Source of the DNA: JAICXG01 sp036494545
GTDB taxonomy: Bacteria > Verrucomicrobiota > Verrucomicrobiia > Chthoniobacterales > UBA10450
NCBI GenBank assembly: GCA_036494545.1
Contig: DASXOB010000003.1
Coordinates: 62,001 to 126,000 of the forward strand
Length of the DNA: 64,000 bases
Reading direction: 5' to 3'
The translations under genes and the position numbers were made by a program. The notes beneath the pieces were generated by a model that was not told the origin of the DNA, ran no database searches, and saw only the letters and a program-made list of their open reading frames with translations. This document shows positions 1-8,591 of this stretch, piece after piece; the stretch's first letter is position 1, and the number at the start of each line of letters is the position of its first letter.

Positions 1-77
1 TTATATCGCGAGAACTGCCGCCGCGTAACACACTCGTCTCTACGCATGCGAACATTCCGCGCTAGATTTCTCTCACC

Positions 78-1115
78 ATGCAAAATTTTTCGCTGCTCGA
101 TCTGTCGCCAATTATCGAAGGCGGCGACGCGGCGCTCGCCTTTCGCAACACGCTCGACCTTGCGCAGTGCGCCGAGCGTTGGGGCTATCATCGCTATTGG
201 TTAGCGGAGCACCACAACCTTCCCGGAATTGCCAGCGCCGCGACTTCGATTGTGATCGCGCATGTCGCCGGCGGAACGAAGCGCATTCGCGTCGGCGCCG
301 GCGGCATCATGCTGCCTAATCATTCGCCCCTCGTCATCGCCGAGCAATTTGGAACGCTGGAGGCTCTTTTCCCCGGGCGGATCGATCTTGGCCTCGGTCG
401 GGCGCCAGGAAGCGACCAACACACAGCGCGTGCACTGCGCCGCAATCTCTCTAGCAGCGGCGACACGTTTCCTGAAGATATCCTTGAACTGCAATCCTAT
501 TTTGAGCCAGCGCAACCCGACCAGGCATTGCAAGCTGTCCCGGGCGCGGGCGCGAAGGTGCCAATCTACTTGTTAGGCTCAAGCGACTTCAGCGCGCGTT
601 TAGCAGCGGAGCTCGGATTGCCTTTCGCCTTTGCGTCGCATTTCGCGCCGCAATACCTGGAGGTCGCGCTCGCGCTTTATCGTCGGCATTTCCGGCCGTC
701 CCCAATACTCGAAGAGCCTTACGCGATGATTGGCGCGGGTGTTTTCGTGGCGGAGAGCGACAGCGAGGCGCAACGTCTTTCTACTTCTTCGCTCCTGCAA
801 TTTCTCAACATGGTTCGCGGGCATCCCGGCAAACTCCCGCCGCCGGTGGAGAGCATGGAAGGCCGTTGGAACGCGATGGAAAAATCAGCTGTCTTGGAAC
901 GGACTCGCTGCGCGGCCGTAGGATCGCCTGAAACAGTGCGCCGTCGTTTGGCCGATCTTCTCGAATTGACCGAAGCGGACGAGATTATCGCAACGGCCCA
1001 AATCTACGATCACGCTGCGCGGCTCCGTTCGTTTGAGCTGGCGGCGGATATCCTGCAGCAATTCGTCAGGCAAACAGCCGTCAATCCCCGTAGCCCGGCG
1101 GGGGCGGAACAATGA
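78..1115 (+). CDS. LLM-class flavin-dependent monooxygenase
   Basis: A 345-residue cytosolic protein of the bacterial-luciferase-like (LLM) superfamily, which uses reduced FMN and O2 on a substrate that cannot be named from sequence. The family signature is clear: an N-terminal WAEHHN-type segment (WLAEHHNLPG near residue 42), the strand GAGGIMLPNHSPL near residue 75, and LGLGRAPG near residue 104 followed by the usual SDQ. Length matches the single-domain members often annotated as MsnO8-like. The ATG at 78 is the only start that keeps the conserved N-terminal strand. Its 3' end overlaps the convergent pseudokinase gene by 35 bp. No partner flavin reductase lies beside it. Confidence 0.9.
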   Translation: MQNFSLLDLSPIIEGGDAALAFRNTLDLAQCAERWGYHRYWLAEHHNLPGIASAATSIVIAHVAGGTKRIRVGAGGIMLPNHSPLVIAEQFGTLEALFPGRIDLGLGRAPGSDQHTARALRRNLSSSGDTFPEDILELQSYFEPAQPDQALQAVPGAGAKVPIYLLGSSDFSARLAAELGLPFAFASHFAPQYLEVALALYRRHFRPSPILEEPYAMIGAGVFVAESDSEAQRLSTSSLLQFLNMVRGHPGKLPPPVESMEGRWNAMEKSAVLERTRCAAVGSPETVRRRLADLLELTEADEIIATAQIYDHAARLRSFELAADILQQFVRQTAVNPRSPAGAEQ

Positions 1116-2814
1116 TGCGCCGGCCACTATCGGCGACGGAAAGAATCCAGTGACCATCGGGCGTCGTGCCGACCAGTTCGGCAGGCGATCCGCCAACGTG
1201 CAGTTTCGGCACCGCTCGTCCGCGCTTCAAACTATGTGTGACCTGATGCGCCTGCGGATCGCGGCTCTTGCTGGCGACTCGGTGGGTCGTTGATTTTCTG
1301 CGCGGCTTTGTTGCTACTGCCGGAGTGGATTCGCGCTTCGTTTCAGGAAGGTCAGCGCTTTGCGTCGCGGGCTCGTCCTCTTCTGCTTTGGCCGCCGCCA
1401 CTACGGGATTGGCAGATGTTGTATTACGACGGCCGTCCCTTCCAGTGGATGTTTCATTCGATGGCCGGTCGGCTTCAACAAGTGCATCGGGTTGTTCGTT
1501 AGGCGAAACGTTGAGCAATTCGTTAGGGCGGACTTGCGCGATGAACCCGCCGCTGGCTGATGGCTTCGCGGTAGGCGTAGGTTCATCCGGCCCTTCGGCA
1601 GGCGATACCGGATGCGCTGGTTGATCATTGCCCGCTACTTCGACGGACGAATCGGAAGCCTCAGATTGCTCCGCCCGATTCGCTCCCTTTGCCCGTTCGG
1701 CAATTGCGTTGCGAGGCAAGTCCTGTAAAAGCGCGGATCGCTCTTCGGGCGAAATTCCCTCCGCGTTGGTTGCCACCGACGCACTCGACGGTTCACTGAA
1801 TCTCGGCCACTGAAAAAAGATCAATCCAAAAGCGGCGAGAATCAGCAGACCGAGTGCGATCGCGAGTGAAACGAGCAACGCCGGCGCCCGCTGCGTTTTT
1901 TCCTTTCCGAGCCGAGGCTGGGTCACGACCGGGAGCGCGAACCGGCGACTGATTTGTTCCCGACGTTCGACTCGGCCGAGACAGGTTTGCAAAAAAGTCG
2001 TTAAGGCTACCGGGTCCTGCGGACGCTCCGCCGGATCGCGCAGCAACATGCGCTCGAGCAAGTGCCTGACGATCCTGGGCGTGCCGCGCAACCTTTCGGC
2101 GCACCTTGCCGTCGACCCGGTTGGAGCGACCCCTGTGAGAAGAAAAAACATGGTCGCGCCTAACGAATAAATTTCCGAAGCCAGGTCCACCTCGCCGGTT
2201 CGCAACTGCTCGGGACTGGCAAACGGTTGCTCATCCTCGATTTCCGAAGTGTATTCGAATGAGATCGCGGCGGGCAAAAACCAATGCACGACTTTGATCG
2301 GCGGCCACTCGCCCTCAGCGGTTTGCCCTGAAACGAGGATAATGTGCTCCGGGTTGAGCGCCGGATGATAAAGCCCACGGAAGCTGGTTGCGGCCATTGC
2401 ATCCACCATCTGAAGGGCAACGCGTAAGACCGCGCTCAACCCCAATGGACCGCGGGCGCCAACCCACGCGGCTGCGGTTGGGCCCTCGCAGCATTCGCTC
2501 ACATAAATCAGCTCGCCATTTTCGCGGCCGACTTCATAAAGACGCGGGATGTTGATCTGGTGGATCTCGCATGCGGCTTTAGCTTGGGCATGCAACAGCT
2601 CAAGCGTGGAAGCATCAAGCGGTGCGGGCGCGACGATCGTGAGCGCGACTTCTCGGCCAGTGTCATGTTCCTGCGCGCGATACGTGCATGCGCCAGGCGA
2701 ATGGTGCAGTTCGACCGGCAGTCCGTTGCGCCGCAGGGAAAGGCGATAGCGATTGAGAAACACCTTATTTTCCATGGGGTTCGGCGAAAACGCGGTCGTA
2801 TTAGACCGCGTCAC
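1081..2814 (-). CDS. Membrane-anchored Ser/Thr pseudokinase
   Basis: 577 residues. Residues about 20-280 have a Hanks-type kinase fold (SPEQ at 200-203 and an EIYSLGATMFFLLTG segment), then a single transmembrane helix at 312-335 and a long Ser/Pro/Glu-rich extracytoplasmic tail of about 240 residues. Every catalytic signature is replaced: the VAIK lysine is Thr59, HRD reads His-Pro-Ala (150-152), the catalytic-loop Lys and Asn are Asn154 and His157, and DFG reads His-Trp-Phe (177-179). Phosphotransfer is therefore unlikely, and a scaffolding or sensing role is inferred. Met14 is an alternative start. Two TCGTTAGGC-family motifs lie in the gene. It overlaps the convergent monooxygenase gene. 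Confidence 0.85.
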   Translation of the reverse strand: MTRSNTTAFSPNPMENKVFLNRYRLSLRRNGLPVELHHSPGACTYRAQEHDTGREVALTIVAPAPLDASTLELLHAQAKAACEIHQINIPRLYEVGRENGELIYVSECCEGPTAAAWVGARGPLGLSAVLRVALQMVDAMAATSFRGLYHPALNPEHIILVSGQTAEGEWPPIKVVHWFLPAAISFEYTSEIEDEQPFASPEQLRTGEVDLASEIYSLGATMFFLLTGVAPTGSTARCAERLRGTPRIVRHLLERMLLRDPAERPQDPVALTTFLQTCLGRVERREQISRRFALPVVTQPRLGKEKTQRAPALLVSLAIALGLLILAAFGLIFFQWPRFSEPSSASVATNAEGISPEERSALLQDLPRNAIAERAKGANRAEQSEASDSSVEVAGNDQPAHPVSPAEGPDEPTPTAKPSASGGFIAQVRPNELLNVSPNEQPDALVEADRPSNETSTGRDGRRNTTSANPVVAAAKAEEDEPATQSADLPETKRESTPAVATKPRRKSTTHRVASKSRDPQAHQVTHSLKRGRAVPKLHVGGSPAELVGTTPDGHWILSVADSGRRIIVPPPPGYGD

Positions 2815-2865
2815 CGGCGACTTTATTCGCTCGCTTCCATCAAGTGCGAGCCATCACTCCAGCCT

Positions 2866-3663
2866 TCATTCTTCCGACAAAAGAAAATAGCCACCGGCAT
2901 TTTCGTCATTCTCCAATCGAAGAAGACGACGCTTTTGCGCTTCCAGAAGCAGATCGCTAAAGGTGCGAAGGCCATAGGCGCGCTCATTGAAACCAGGGTG
3001 CTGACGTTTCATTGCCTGCTTCACCCGCGAACCATGCACAGCGTAATCGTCGCCACGCTCTGCGCGCAAAGCTTCCAGGGTCTTCATCAGAAGATCCAGC
3101 GCTTCCTCGAGCGGCGGACCCTGATTTTTTGCCTTAACAATCTTTGCCGGCTGAGCCGCCGGCATCACGCGACGTTTGCGCGTCGTCTCGCTCCGCACCA
3201 GGTCGTCGTAATAAATGAACTCGTCGCAGTTGCTGATGAAAAGATCTGAGGTCGATTTTTTCACCCCAACGCCAATAACCGTCTTATCATTCTCGCGCAG
3301 CTTGCTCACCAGCGGCGAAAAATCGGAGTCGCCGCTGATGATGACAAAAGTATCAACGTGACTCTTGGTATAACAAAGGTCGAGGGCATCAACTACCATG
3401 CGAATGTCGGCAGAATTCTTGCCGGATTGCCGCACGTGCGGAATCTCGATCAACTCGAAGGCCGCTTCGTGCAGGCCGCGCTTGAAAGCCTTGTAGCGCT
3501 CGAAATCGCAATACGCTTTCTTCACCACAATGTGGCCTTTGAGCAATAGACGCTCGATCACCGTGCGCACTTCGAAAGCAGGAAACTGCGCCTCTTGCGC
3601 ACCCAGGGCAATGTTTTCCAAATCGAGAAAGACCGCCAGGGTGGAGTCAGTATCAGCGCTCAT
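2866..3663 (-). CDS. NYN-domain (LabA/DUF88) protein with C-terminal OST-HTH
   Basis: 265 residues. The N-terminal half is a NYN/PIN-like domain with the acidic residues of this RNase fold: Asp14 in FLDLENI, Asp86 in SADIRMVVD, and Asp112/Asp114 in ISGDSDFSPL. After a basic linker (residues 160-185), residues 186-262 look like an OST-HTH/LOTUS winged-helix domain, typically an RNA-binding module. The combination suggests an RNA-cleaving or RNA-processing protein; the target is unknown. The start at 3663 places the first conserved strand ten residues in, as usual for the family. It is transcribed on the same strand as the pseudokinase gene with a 51-bp gap. Confidence 0.87.
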   Translation of the reverse strand: MSADTDSTLAVFLDLENIALGAQEAQFPAFEVRTVIERLLLKGHIVVKKAYCDFERYKAFKRGLHEAAFELIEIPHVRQSGKNSADIRMVVDALDLCYTKSHVDTFVIISGDSDFSPLVSKLRENDKTVIGVGVKKSTSDLFISNCDEFIYYDDLVRSETTRKRRVMPAAQPAKIVKAKNQGPPLEEALDLLMKTLEALRAERGDDYAVHGSRVKQAMKRQHPGFNERAYGLRTFSDLLLEAQKRRLLRLENDENAGGYFLLSEE

Positions 3664-3748
3664 CGGTCAAAAGATGCCCGCACAAAGGCATTCGCGGAAG
3701 CGGAAAATGGACACTTCTGCTAGAAACATGGACAGGATTCCTGCGCAA

Positions 3749-4186
3749 ATGAACCGGCTGACCATATGCCTCATTTCCTTCTCCATCTTCCTTTGTCCAG
3801 CTTGCCATAAGCCGACCCCCGCACCGCCGCCGCCCGCAACAACGCCGAGCGAACAGCAGAAGCGTGCGGAGCTGGCGGCAGAAATGCCAGCTTCATTGCA
3901 AAAGCAATGGACCTATCTTAATCGCCTGCGTCAGAGCGATCGCTACAGCGACATCGATCGCACTCTGGTGAATCATCAGGGGGAACTCGGTGTTGTCCTC
4001 TCTTCCAACATTCATTCCGGACAGATCGAACCGCTTCTACAAGAAGTAATGAAAAAGATGGCGAAGGAATTTCCGGGCGAAGACATCGCGCTCAACGCCT
4101 ATGAGGCGACGCAGCCGTTGCACAAACTCGGCCGGGCCCAACTCGACGGCAAAACGGAGGAGATCACGTATCTTGGCGCGCGATAG
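3749..4186 (+). CDS. Small putative lipoprotein
   Basis: About 145 residues. The N-terminus MNRLTICLISFSIFLCPAC is a lipoprotein signal with a lipobox (LCPAC), followed by a Pro-rich spacer, so envelope anchoring is predicted. The mature part is mostly helical and polar (QKRAELAAEMPASLQKQW) and belongs to no family I recognise. In-frame ATGs at 3728 and 3749 are both possible; 3749 gives the most compact signal peptide. It lies between two minus-strand genes and ends 18 bp before the thiolase stop codon. Confidence 0.62.
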   Translation: MNRLTICLISFSIFLCPACHKPTPAPPPPATTPSEQQKRAELAAEMPASLQKQWTYLNRLRQSDRYSDIDRTLVNHQGELGVVLSSNIHSGQIEPLLQEVMKKMAKEFPGEDIALNAYEATQPLHKLGRAQLDGKTEEITYLGAR

Positions 4187-4204
4187 TCGCCTGACGAAAA
4201 CACG

Positions 4205-5440
4205 TTAACCGACACCCCAGATCATGGCCACCGAAGTCGTTAGGCTACCGCCCATGTTGAAGGTCAGAAACTTTTTCGCGCCTTCGATCTGTCGCGCGCC
4301 GGCCTTGGCGGTGAGTTGCTCGTAGGCATCGACCACCTGACGCACACCGGTCGCGCCGACCGGATGACCATCTCCGATCAGGCCGCCGCCGGTGTTAACC
4401 GGAATTTCGAAATCAATCTTGCCGCTGACATGTTCGCCGCGGACCTGCGGAAGCGCGGTCGCGCCGCTCTTCGCCAGCTCCGCACCTTTGCCCGGCTCAG
4501 CCAGGCCAAGAATTTCGTAAGCCACGATCTCGGTGATGGAAAAACAGTCGTGCACTTCCGCGCCGTGCATGTCGCGCGGTTTCAGGTTCGCCATTCCGAA
4601 AGCTTTCTCGGCCGCTTTGCGCGCGGTGCTGAAGGTGGGCACGTCTTTCTTTTCCAGTGCGAGATAATCGGTCGTGTGCCCGAAGCCGAGAAGCTGCGGG
4701 ACCTTCGATTTATCGATTCCGTGCTTCTCCAGATACTTGCCGGAAACGAGAACCACCGCGGCCGCGCCATCGGTGATCTGCGAACAATCGGAAACGCGCA
4801 ACGGCGGCGCCACGCTTGGGTTTTTCTCCGAGACCTGCGAGGCGTCGTCGTAGGTGAGATCGGCTGAGCGCATTTGCGCGAGCGGATTGAGTCGGGCGTG
4901 CGCGTAATTTTTATAGGCGACGGCTGCGAGGTCGTCGGGCGAGGCGCCATATTTGTCGACGTAAATTTGCGCGATGCGGCCAAACAATTTCGGAAACATG
5001 AAGTCGCCGTATTCCGGCCGCTCGACGTCGAAATCGGCCGCTGCGCCCAGCACGTCACCGCCATCCTTCGACGACATCGTCTTTTGCTGCTCCGCACCAA
5101 CCACAAGAACGGCGTCGTGAAATCCGCCCATGATCCATTGCGCGCCTAACAATACCGAGAGGGCGCCGGAAGCGCAGGCCGCCTCGGTATGCATCGTCGG
5201 GATGCCGTGCAATTTTTCGTCAATCTCAGGGATGAACGCGCCGAGATGGAGCTGTTTGGTAAATTGGCCGGCGTTGAAATTACCAACAGCGGCGGCTTGG
5301 ATTTCCGCCGGATCGATCTTCGCTGCGGCGATGGCTTTCTGGCCCGCTTCGACGATGACGTCGCGAAGGGCTTTGCCTTCTTTTCTCAGGTTGCGCTTAA
5401 AGTCGGTTCGGCCCGCGCCGAGGATGTAAACATGTTCCAT
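4205..5440 (-). CDS. SCP-x-type thiolase-family protein
   Basis: 411 residues of the non-decarboxylating thiolase superfamily, in the SCP-x/DitF-like branch often annotated as acetyl-CoA acetyltransferase. The nucleophilic cysteine is Cys89 in EAACASG. The C-terminal catalytic elements are HDCFSITE and the glycine-rich GDGHPVGATG. The reaction is thiolytic cleavage or Claisen condensation of an acyl-CoA whose chain cannot be read from sequence. The branch differs clearly from the PcaF-like thiolase at 15659-16864. The start ATG at 5440 directly precedes the conserved VYILGAGRTDF strand. One TCGTTAGGC motif lies near its 3' end. Confidence 0.88.
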   Translation of the reverse strand: MEHVYILGAGRTDFKRNLRKEGKALRDVIVEAGQKAIAAAKIDPAEIQAAAVGNFNAGQFTKQLHLGAFIPEIDEKLHGIPTMHTEAACASGALSVLLGAQWIMGGFHDAVLVVGAEQQKTMSSKDGGDVLGAAADFDVERPEYGDFMFPKLFGRIAQIYVDKYGASPDDLAAVAYKNYAHARLNPLAQMRSADLTYDDASQVSEKNPSVAPPLRVSDCSQITDGAAAVVLVSGKYLEKHGIDKSKVPQLLGFGHTTDYLALEKKDVPTFSTARKAAEKAFGMANLKPRDMHGAEVHDCFSITEIVAYEILGLAEPGKGAELAKSGATALPQVRGEHVSGKIDFEIPVNTGGGLIGDGHPVGATGVRQVVDAYEQLTAKAGARQIEGAKKFLTFNMGGSLTTSVAMIWGVG

Positions 5441-5701
5441 AATCTCCTATCCCGTTGATCTTATCTTTGCCCGGTGCATTCGAAGTTCCGCTCGTCGTGC
5501 GGGCAAAAGTGCGGGCCAACAACTATTCAATCGGGGAAGGCCCATCGCAAGTCCGCGAACGCCGTCATGGGAGCATCTTTCCGCTCCTAACCAGCGCCGA
5601 GTCACCACACGATCGCCACAAAATGCTTTTATAGGACGGCGATTCAGGGTAGAAATGGAGAACTGATCGATGGATATTAATTCTTTATTGGAGCCCGAAA
5701 A

Positions 5702-7201
5702 ATGACACAGCCACAACCCTACGCGCCCACCGCACGCGAGCAGAAGTTTCTCGAGGGCGTCGAAGAAGGCCGCTATGAGCGGGAAATTATCAGTGGGCTC
5801 GCTCCCTTCTTTCACGAGAAGGCGCCGGCAGACATGCTCAATTTCTACTCCAAGGACGAGGTGGCACGCCTCCAAGCGCTCAAGGGCACCGAGCGTGACG
5901 TTGAAGCCCGGATGCCCGTGAAGATCACGCGCCATTACTACGAGCTGGCCAGGACCAGCGCCGCCATTCAGCGCATCGTCAAGGCCGACCCGGCCGAGAC
6001 ACTGGATCTGGCGGGCTCGGAGGATCCCGGCAACCAGATGGACTACAGCCCCGTCGAGGGACTGCTGCACAAATACGAGATGGGACTGATGTATGTCATC
6101 TCGACCTGCTCGGCCCATTGCCGCTTCTGCTACCGCGAAGAATTGATCGCCCGTAAGCAGATCAAGCGACAGGACGGCACCATCGCAAAGAAAGGTCTCG
6201 CGATGATCCCCGAGATCATCCCCTACATCAAGCAGCACAACGCGGCCGTGGCGAAGAACGGCGGCGTGCATCCCGAAAGCGGACGTGAGAAGTTGCGCGA
6301 GATCCTGATGTCGGGCGGCGACGCGATGGTGCTGAACAATTCAAAGATCGCGGCCTGGCTCGGCGCTCTGGCCGAAGCCGGCGTCGAGTCGATTCGCATC
6401 GGCACCAAGGATATGGCGTTCTATCCCCAACGCTTTGCCCACACCGTCTTGTCGATGCTCGATCGGGTCCACGAGACCTACCCCGAGGTCGGCCTGCACA
6501 TGATGCTGCACTTCGAGCACCCCGACGAGTTCCTCGCCAAGGACGCGGAAGGGAACTACATCGAGGACGCGCAGGGCTTCAAGCAATGGGTCCCCGCGAC
6601 GGGAGTGGGGATGCGAGGCCTGGCCTCGCGTGGTTGGCTCACCGTGCAGAACCAGGCGCCGATCATGAGGGGCATCAACGATGACCCGGACGCGCTGCGC
6701 ATTCTGCAGCGCGAGTTCAAGCGCGCTGGCGGCGAGAACCACTACTTCTTCTGCGGGCGCGACATCGTCGCCTACAAGGCGTTCAACGTTCCGATCGAGA
6801 CCGCGTGGAATATTCTCAACACCTCGCAAAAGGGATTGTCGGGCGTCGAGACTCACGCGCGCCTGTCCATCACCCATTACAAGGGCAAGACCGAAGTTGC
6901 GGCGGTCACCAACGAGGGGATACCGGGACTCGCGGGTAGCGAAAATGGCGTCTTAATTTTCAAGATTCTTCGGAACGCCGGCAGCGCCCCCGATCGCGGC
7001 AAGGTCTGCATCGTCGGCCGCAACCCCGAGGCGCTCTGGTTCGATGACTACGAGGATCGCGTTCTGTTCGACGAGGCCGGCTTGTATCACTACACGCGGG
7101 TGGCGAAACCCGGACAGGCGCCGGGCCACACCACTCAGCCGCCCGTCGAAAAGGCGCCGAGCATCGGCGCTCTGCAAGCCGCTCTTGTAGGCGCCGAATG
7201 A
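5702..7201 (+). CDS. KamA-family radical-SAM 2,3-aminomutase; candidate for 2-aminoadipate
   Basis: 499 residues. It has the radical-SAM cluster Cys136-x3-Cys140-x2-Cys143 (CSAHCRFC), the KamA-type LMSGGD at 202-207, and a PLP-lysine candidate Lys396 in KGKTEV. Family members move the alpha-amino group of an amino acid to the beta carbon. Against the clostridial lysine 2,3-aminomutase as I remember it, the lysine-side-chain-binding Asp293 falls at Arg353 and Asp330 at Ser389/Ile390, so lysine itself is an unlikely substrate and an acidic side chain fits better. The C-terminal 100 residues differ from the clostridial enzyme. The ATG follows GGAG. Its last codons overlap the next gene by 4 bp, so it leads an operon with the CoA-transferase genes. 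Confidence 0.85.
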   Translation: MTQPQPYAPTAREQKFLEGVEEGRYEREIISGLAPFFHEKAPADMLNFYSKDEVARLQALKGTERDVEARMPVKITRHYYELARTSAAIQRIVKADPAETLDLAGSEDPGNQMDYSPVEGLLHKYEMGLMYVISTCSAHCRFCYREELIARKQIKRQDGTIAKKGLAMIPEIIPYIKQHNAAVAKNGGVHPESGREKLREILMSGGDAMVLNNSKIAAWLGALAEAGVESIRIGTKDMAFYPQRFAHTVLSMLDRVHETYPEVGLHMMLHFEHPDEFLAKDAEGNYIEDAQGFKQWVPATGVGMRGLASRGWLTVQNQAPIMRGINDDPDALRILQREFKRAGGENHYFFCGRDIVAYKAFNVPIETAWNILNTSQKGLSGVETHARLSITHYKGKTEVAAVTNEGIPGLAGSENGVLIFKILRNAGSAPDRGKVCIVGRNPEALWFDDYEDRVLFDEAGLYHYTRVAKPGQAPGHTTQPPVEKAPSIGALQAALVGAE

Positions 7202-7908
7202 TCGACAAGCAGGTGGCGAGCGCAGCCGAGGCTGTCTCGGACATTTTCGACGGCGCCACCATCATGTTCGGCGGTTTCGGCGAAGCGGGCAGTCCAATCG
7301 AGCTCATCCACGCGCTGATCGACCAGGGCGCCACCGATCTGACGATGATCAGCAACAACTGCGGCAGCGGCCAGGTCGGCCTCGCGGCGCTGCTCAAGGC
7401 GGGCCGCGTTTCCAAGGTCATCTGTTCGTTTCCGCGCACCGCCAACTCGACCGTCTTCCCCGAGCTCTACCGAAGCGGGCGCACAAAATTGGAATTGGTT
7501 CCTCAGGGAACGCTCGCGGAGCGTATCCGTGCCGGCGGAGCAGGAATCCCGGCGTTCTACACGCCGTCCGCGGTGGGAACGCCGCTGGCGGAAGGCAAGG
7601 AATCCCGGGAGTTCGGCGGCAGAAAGTATCTTCTTGAGCACGGCCTCCGCGCGGACTTCTCGTTCATCAAGGGACGGGTCGCCGACACCCACGGCAACAT
7701 CCTTTACAACAAGACGGCGCGAAACTTCAACCCGCTGATGGCGATGGCGGCCAAGGTCACGATCGTCCAGGTCGCCGAGGTCGTCGAGCCGGGCGAGCTG
7801 GACCCCGAGTCGATCGTCACGCCCGGCATCTTCGTGGATCGCGTCGTCGCCATCGCCAACCCGGCCCACGAATCGGAACTCGTCGCCGCAGGAGCGTCCT
7901 ACCCATGA
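7198..7908 (+). CDS. pcaI: 3-oxoacid CoA-transferase subunit A, PcaI-like
   Basis: 236 residues, type I CoA-transferase alpha subunit. The GGFGEAGSP loop, ISNNCGSGQVGLAALL, and especially the segment VICSFPR...VFPELYRSG match 3-oxoadipate CoA-transferase subunit A (PcaI) better than the acetoacetate-type ScoA, which has a different sequence there. The enzyme moves CoA from succinyl-CoA to a 3-oxoacid. The ATG overlaps the stop of the aminomutase gene (ATGA), and the 3' end overlaps subunit B by 4 bp, so the three are translationally coupled. No aromatic-ring-cleavage genes accompany it, so the 3-oxoadipate would have to come from another source. Assignment to PcaI rather than ScoA rests on motif recall. 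Confidence 0.86.
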   Translation: MIDKQVASAAEAVSDIFDGATIMFGGFGEAGSPIELIHALIDQGATDLTMISNNCGSGQVGLAALLKAGRVSKVICSFPRTANSTVFPELYRSGRTKLELVPQGTLAERIRAGGAGIPAFYTPSAVGTPLAEGKESREFGGRKYLLEHGLRADFSFIKGRVADTHGNILYNKTARNFNPLMAMAAKVTIVQVAEVVEPGELDPESIVTPGIFVDRVVAIANPAHESELVAAGASYP

Positions 7909-8582
7909 CGAAGCCGGCAGTGATCGGGCGAACGCGGGAGGAGATGGCGCAGCGCCTGGCGCAGGACATTCCCGACGGCTCTTATGTGAATCTGGGTATC
8001 GGCATTCCGGAGCTGGTCGCCAGGTTCGTGCCGGAGGGGCGCTCGTTCATCTACCACACCGAAAATGGCCTGCTCGGCATGGGCCCCGCACCTGGGCCCG
8101 GCGAAGGCGATCCCGAGCTGCTCAATGCGGGCAAACAGCGCGTGACGGCGCTGCCGGGCGCCGCCTACTTTCATCACGCGGACAGCTTCGCCATGATCCG
8201 CGGCGGCCACCTGGATCTTTGCGTGCTCGGCGCGCTCCAGGTCGCGCAGAACGGCGATCTGGCCAACTGGTCCACGGGCGAGCCTGACGCCATCCCCGCA
8301 GTCGGCGGCGCCATGGACCTGGTCGCGGGAGTAAAATCGATCTTCGTCATCACCCAGCATTGCACCAGGGAAGGCGAAGCGAAGCTCGTGCAAAAGTGCA
8401 CCTTTCCGCTGACGGGATTGGCCGTCGTGAACCGCATCTACACCGATCTCGCCGTGATCGAAGTCACGCCTAACGGATTTCGGCTTGTCGAACTGAGCCC
8501 CGGCATCGATTTCGATTACGTGCAGGAGCGCACCGCTGCGCCTCTGCTTCGCATCCCGGAACCGATCGAAGTAGGCTCATAA
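7905..8582 (+). CDS. pcaJ: 3-oxoacid CoA-transferase subunit B, PcaJ-like
   Basis: 225 residues, beta subunit carrying the catalytic glutamate Glu53 in HTENGLLGMGP, which forms the glutamyl-CoA thioester. The block FHHADSFAMIRGGHLD, the GDLANW segment and IPAVGGAMDL are characteristic of PcaJ (3-oxoadipate CoA-transferase) rather than ScoB. The start overlaps subunit A by ATGA. It ends ten bases before the inverted repeat that brackets the S23 gene. It carries the only TCGTTAGGC-like site of the operon (8468-8475), and that one lacks the first T. Confidence 0.87.
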   Translation: MTKPAVIGRTREEMAQRLAQDIPDGSYVNLGIGIPELVARFVPEGRSFIYHTENGLLGMGPAPGPGEGDPELLNAGKQRVTALPGAAYFHHADSFAMIRGGHLDLCVLGALQVAQNGDLANWSTGEPDAIPAVGGAMDLVAGVKSIFVITQHCTREGEAKLVQKCTFPLTGLAVVNRIYTDLAVIEVTPNGFRLVELSPGIDFDYVQERTAAPLLRIPEPIEVGS

Positions 8583-8591
8583 TTAGGAAGG

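Noticed and set aside
2560..3249. Plus-strand frame of 229 codons overlapping the pseudokinase and NYN genes
   Set aside because: It spans two genes on the other strand and shows no domain.
5447..6271. Long minus-strand frame of 274 codons opposite the aminomutase gene
   Set aside because: It lies antisense to a clear radical-SAM gene, has a His/Arg/Asp-rich composition typical of GC-rich shadows, and no motif.
5702..7201. Classical clostridial lysine fermentation pathway
   Set aside because: The beta-lysine 5,6-aminomutase and the Kdd/Kce/Kal genes are missing, and the lysine-binding aspartates of the mutase appear to be replaced.
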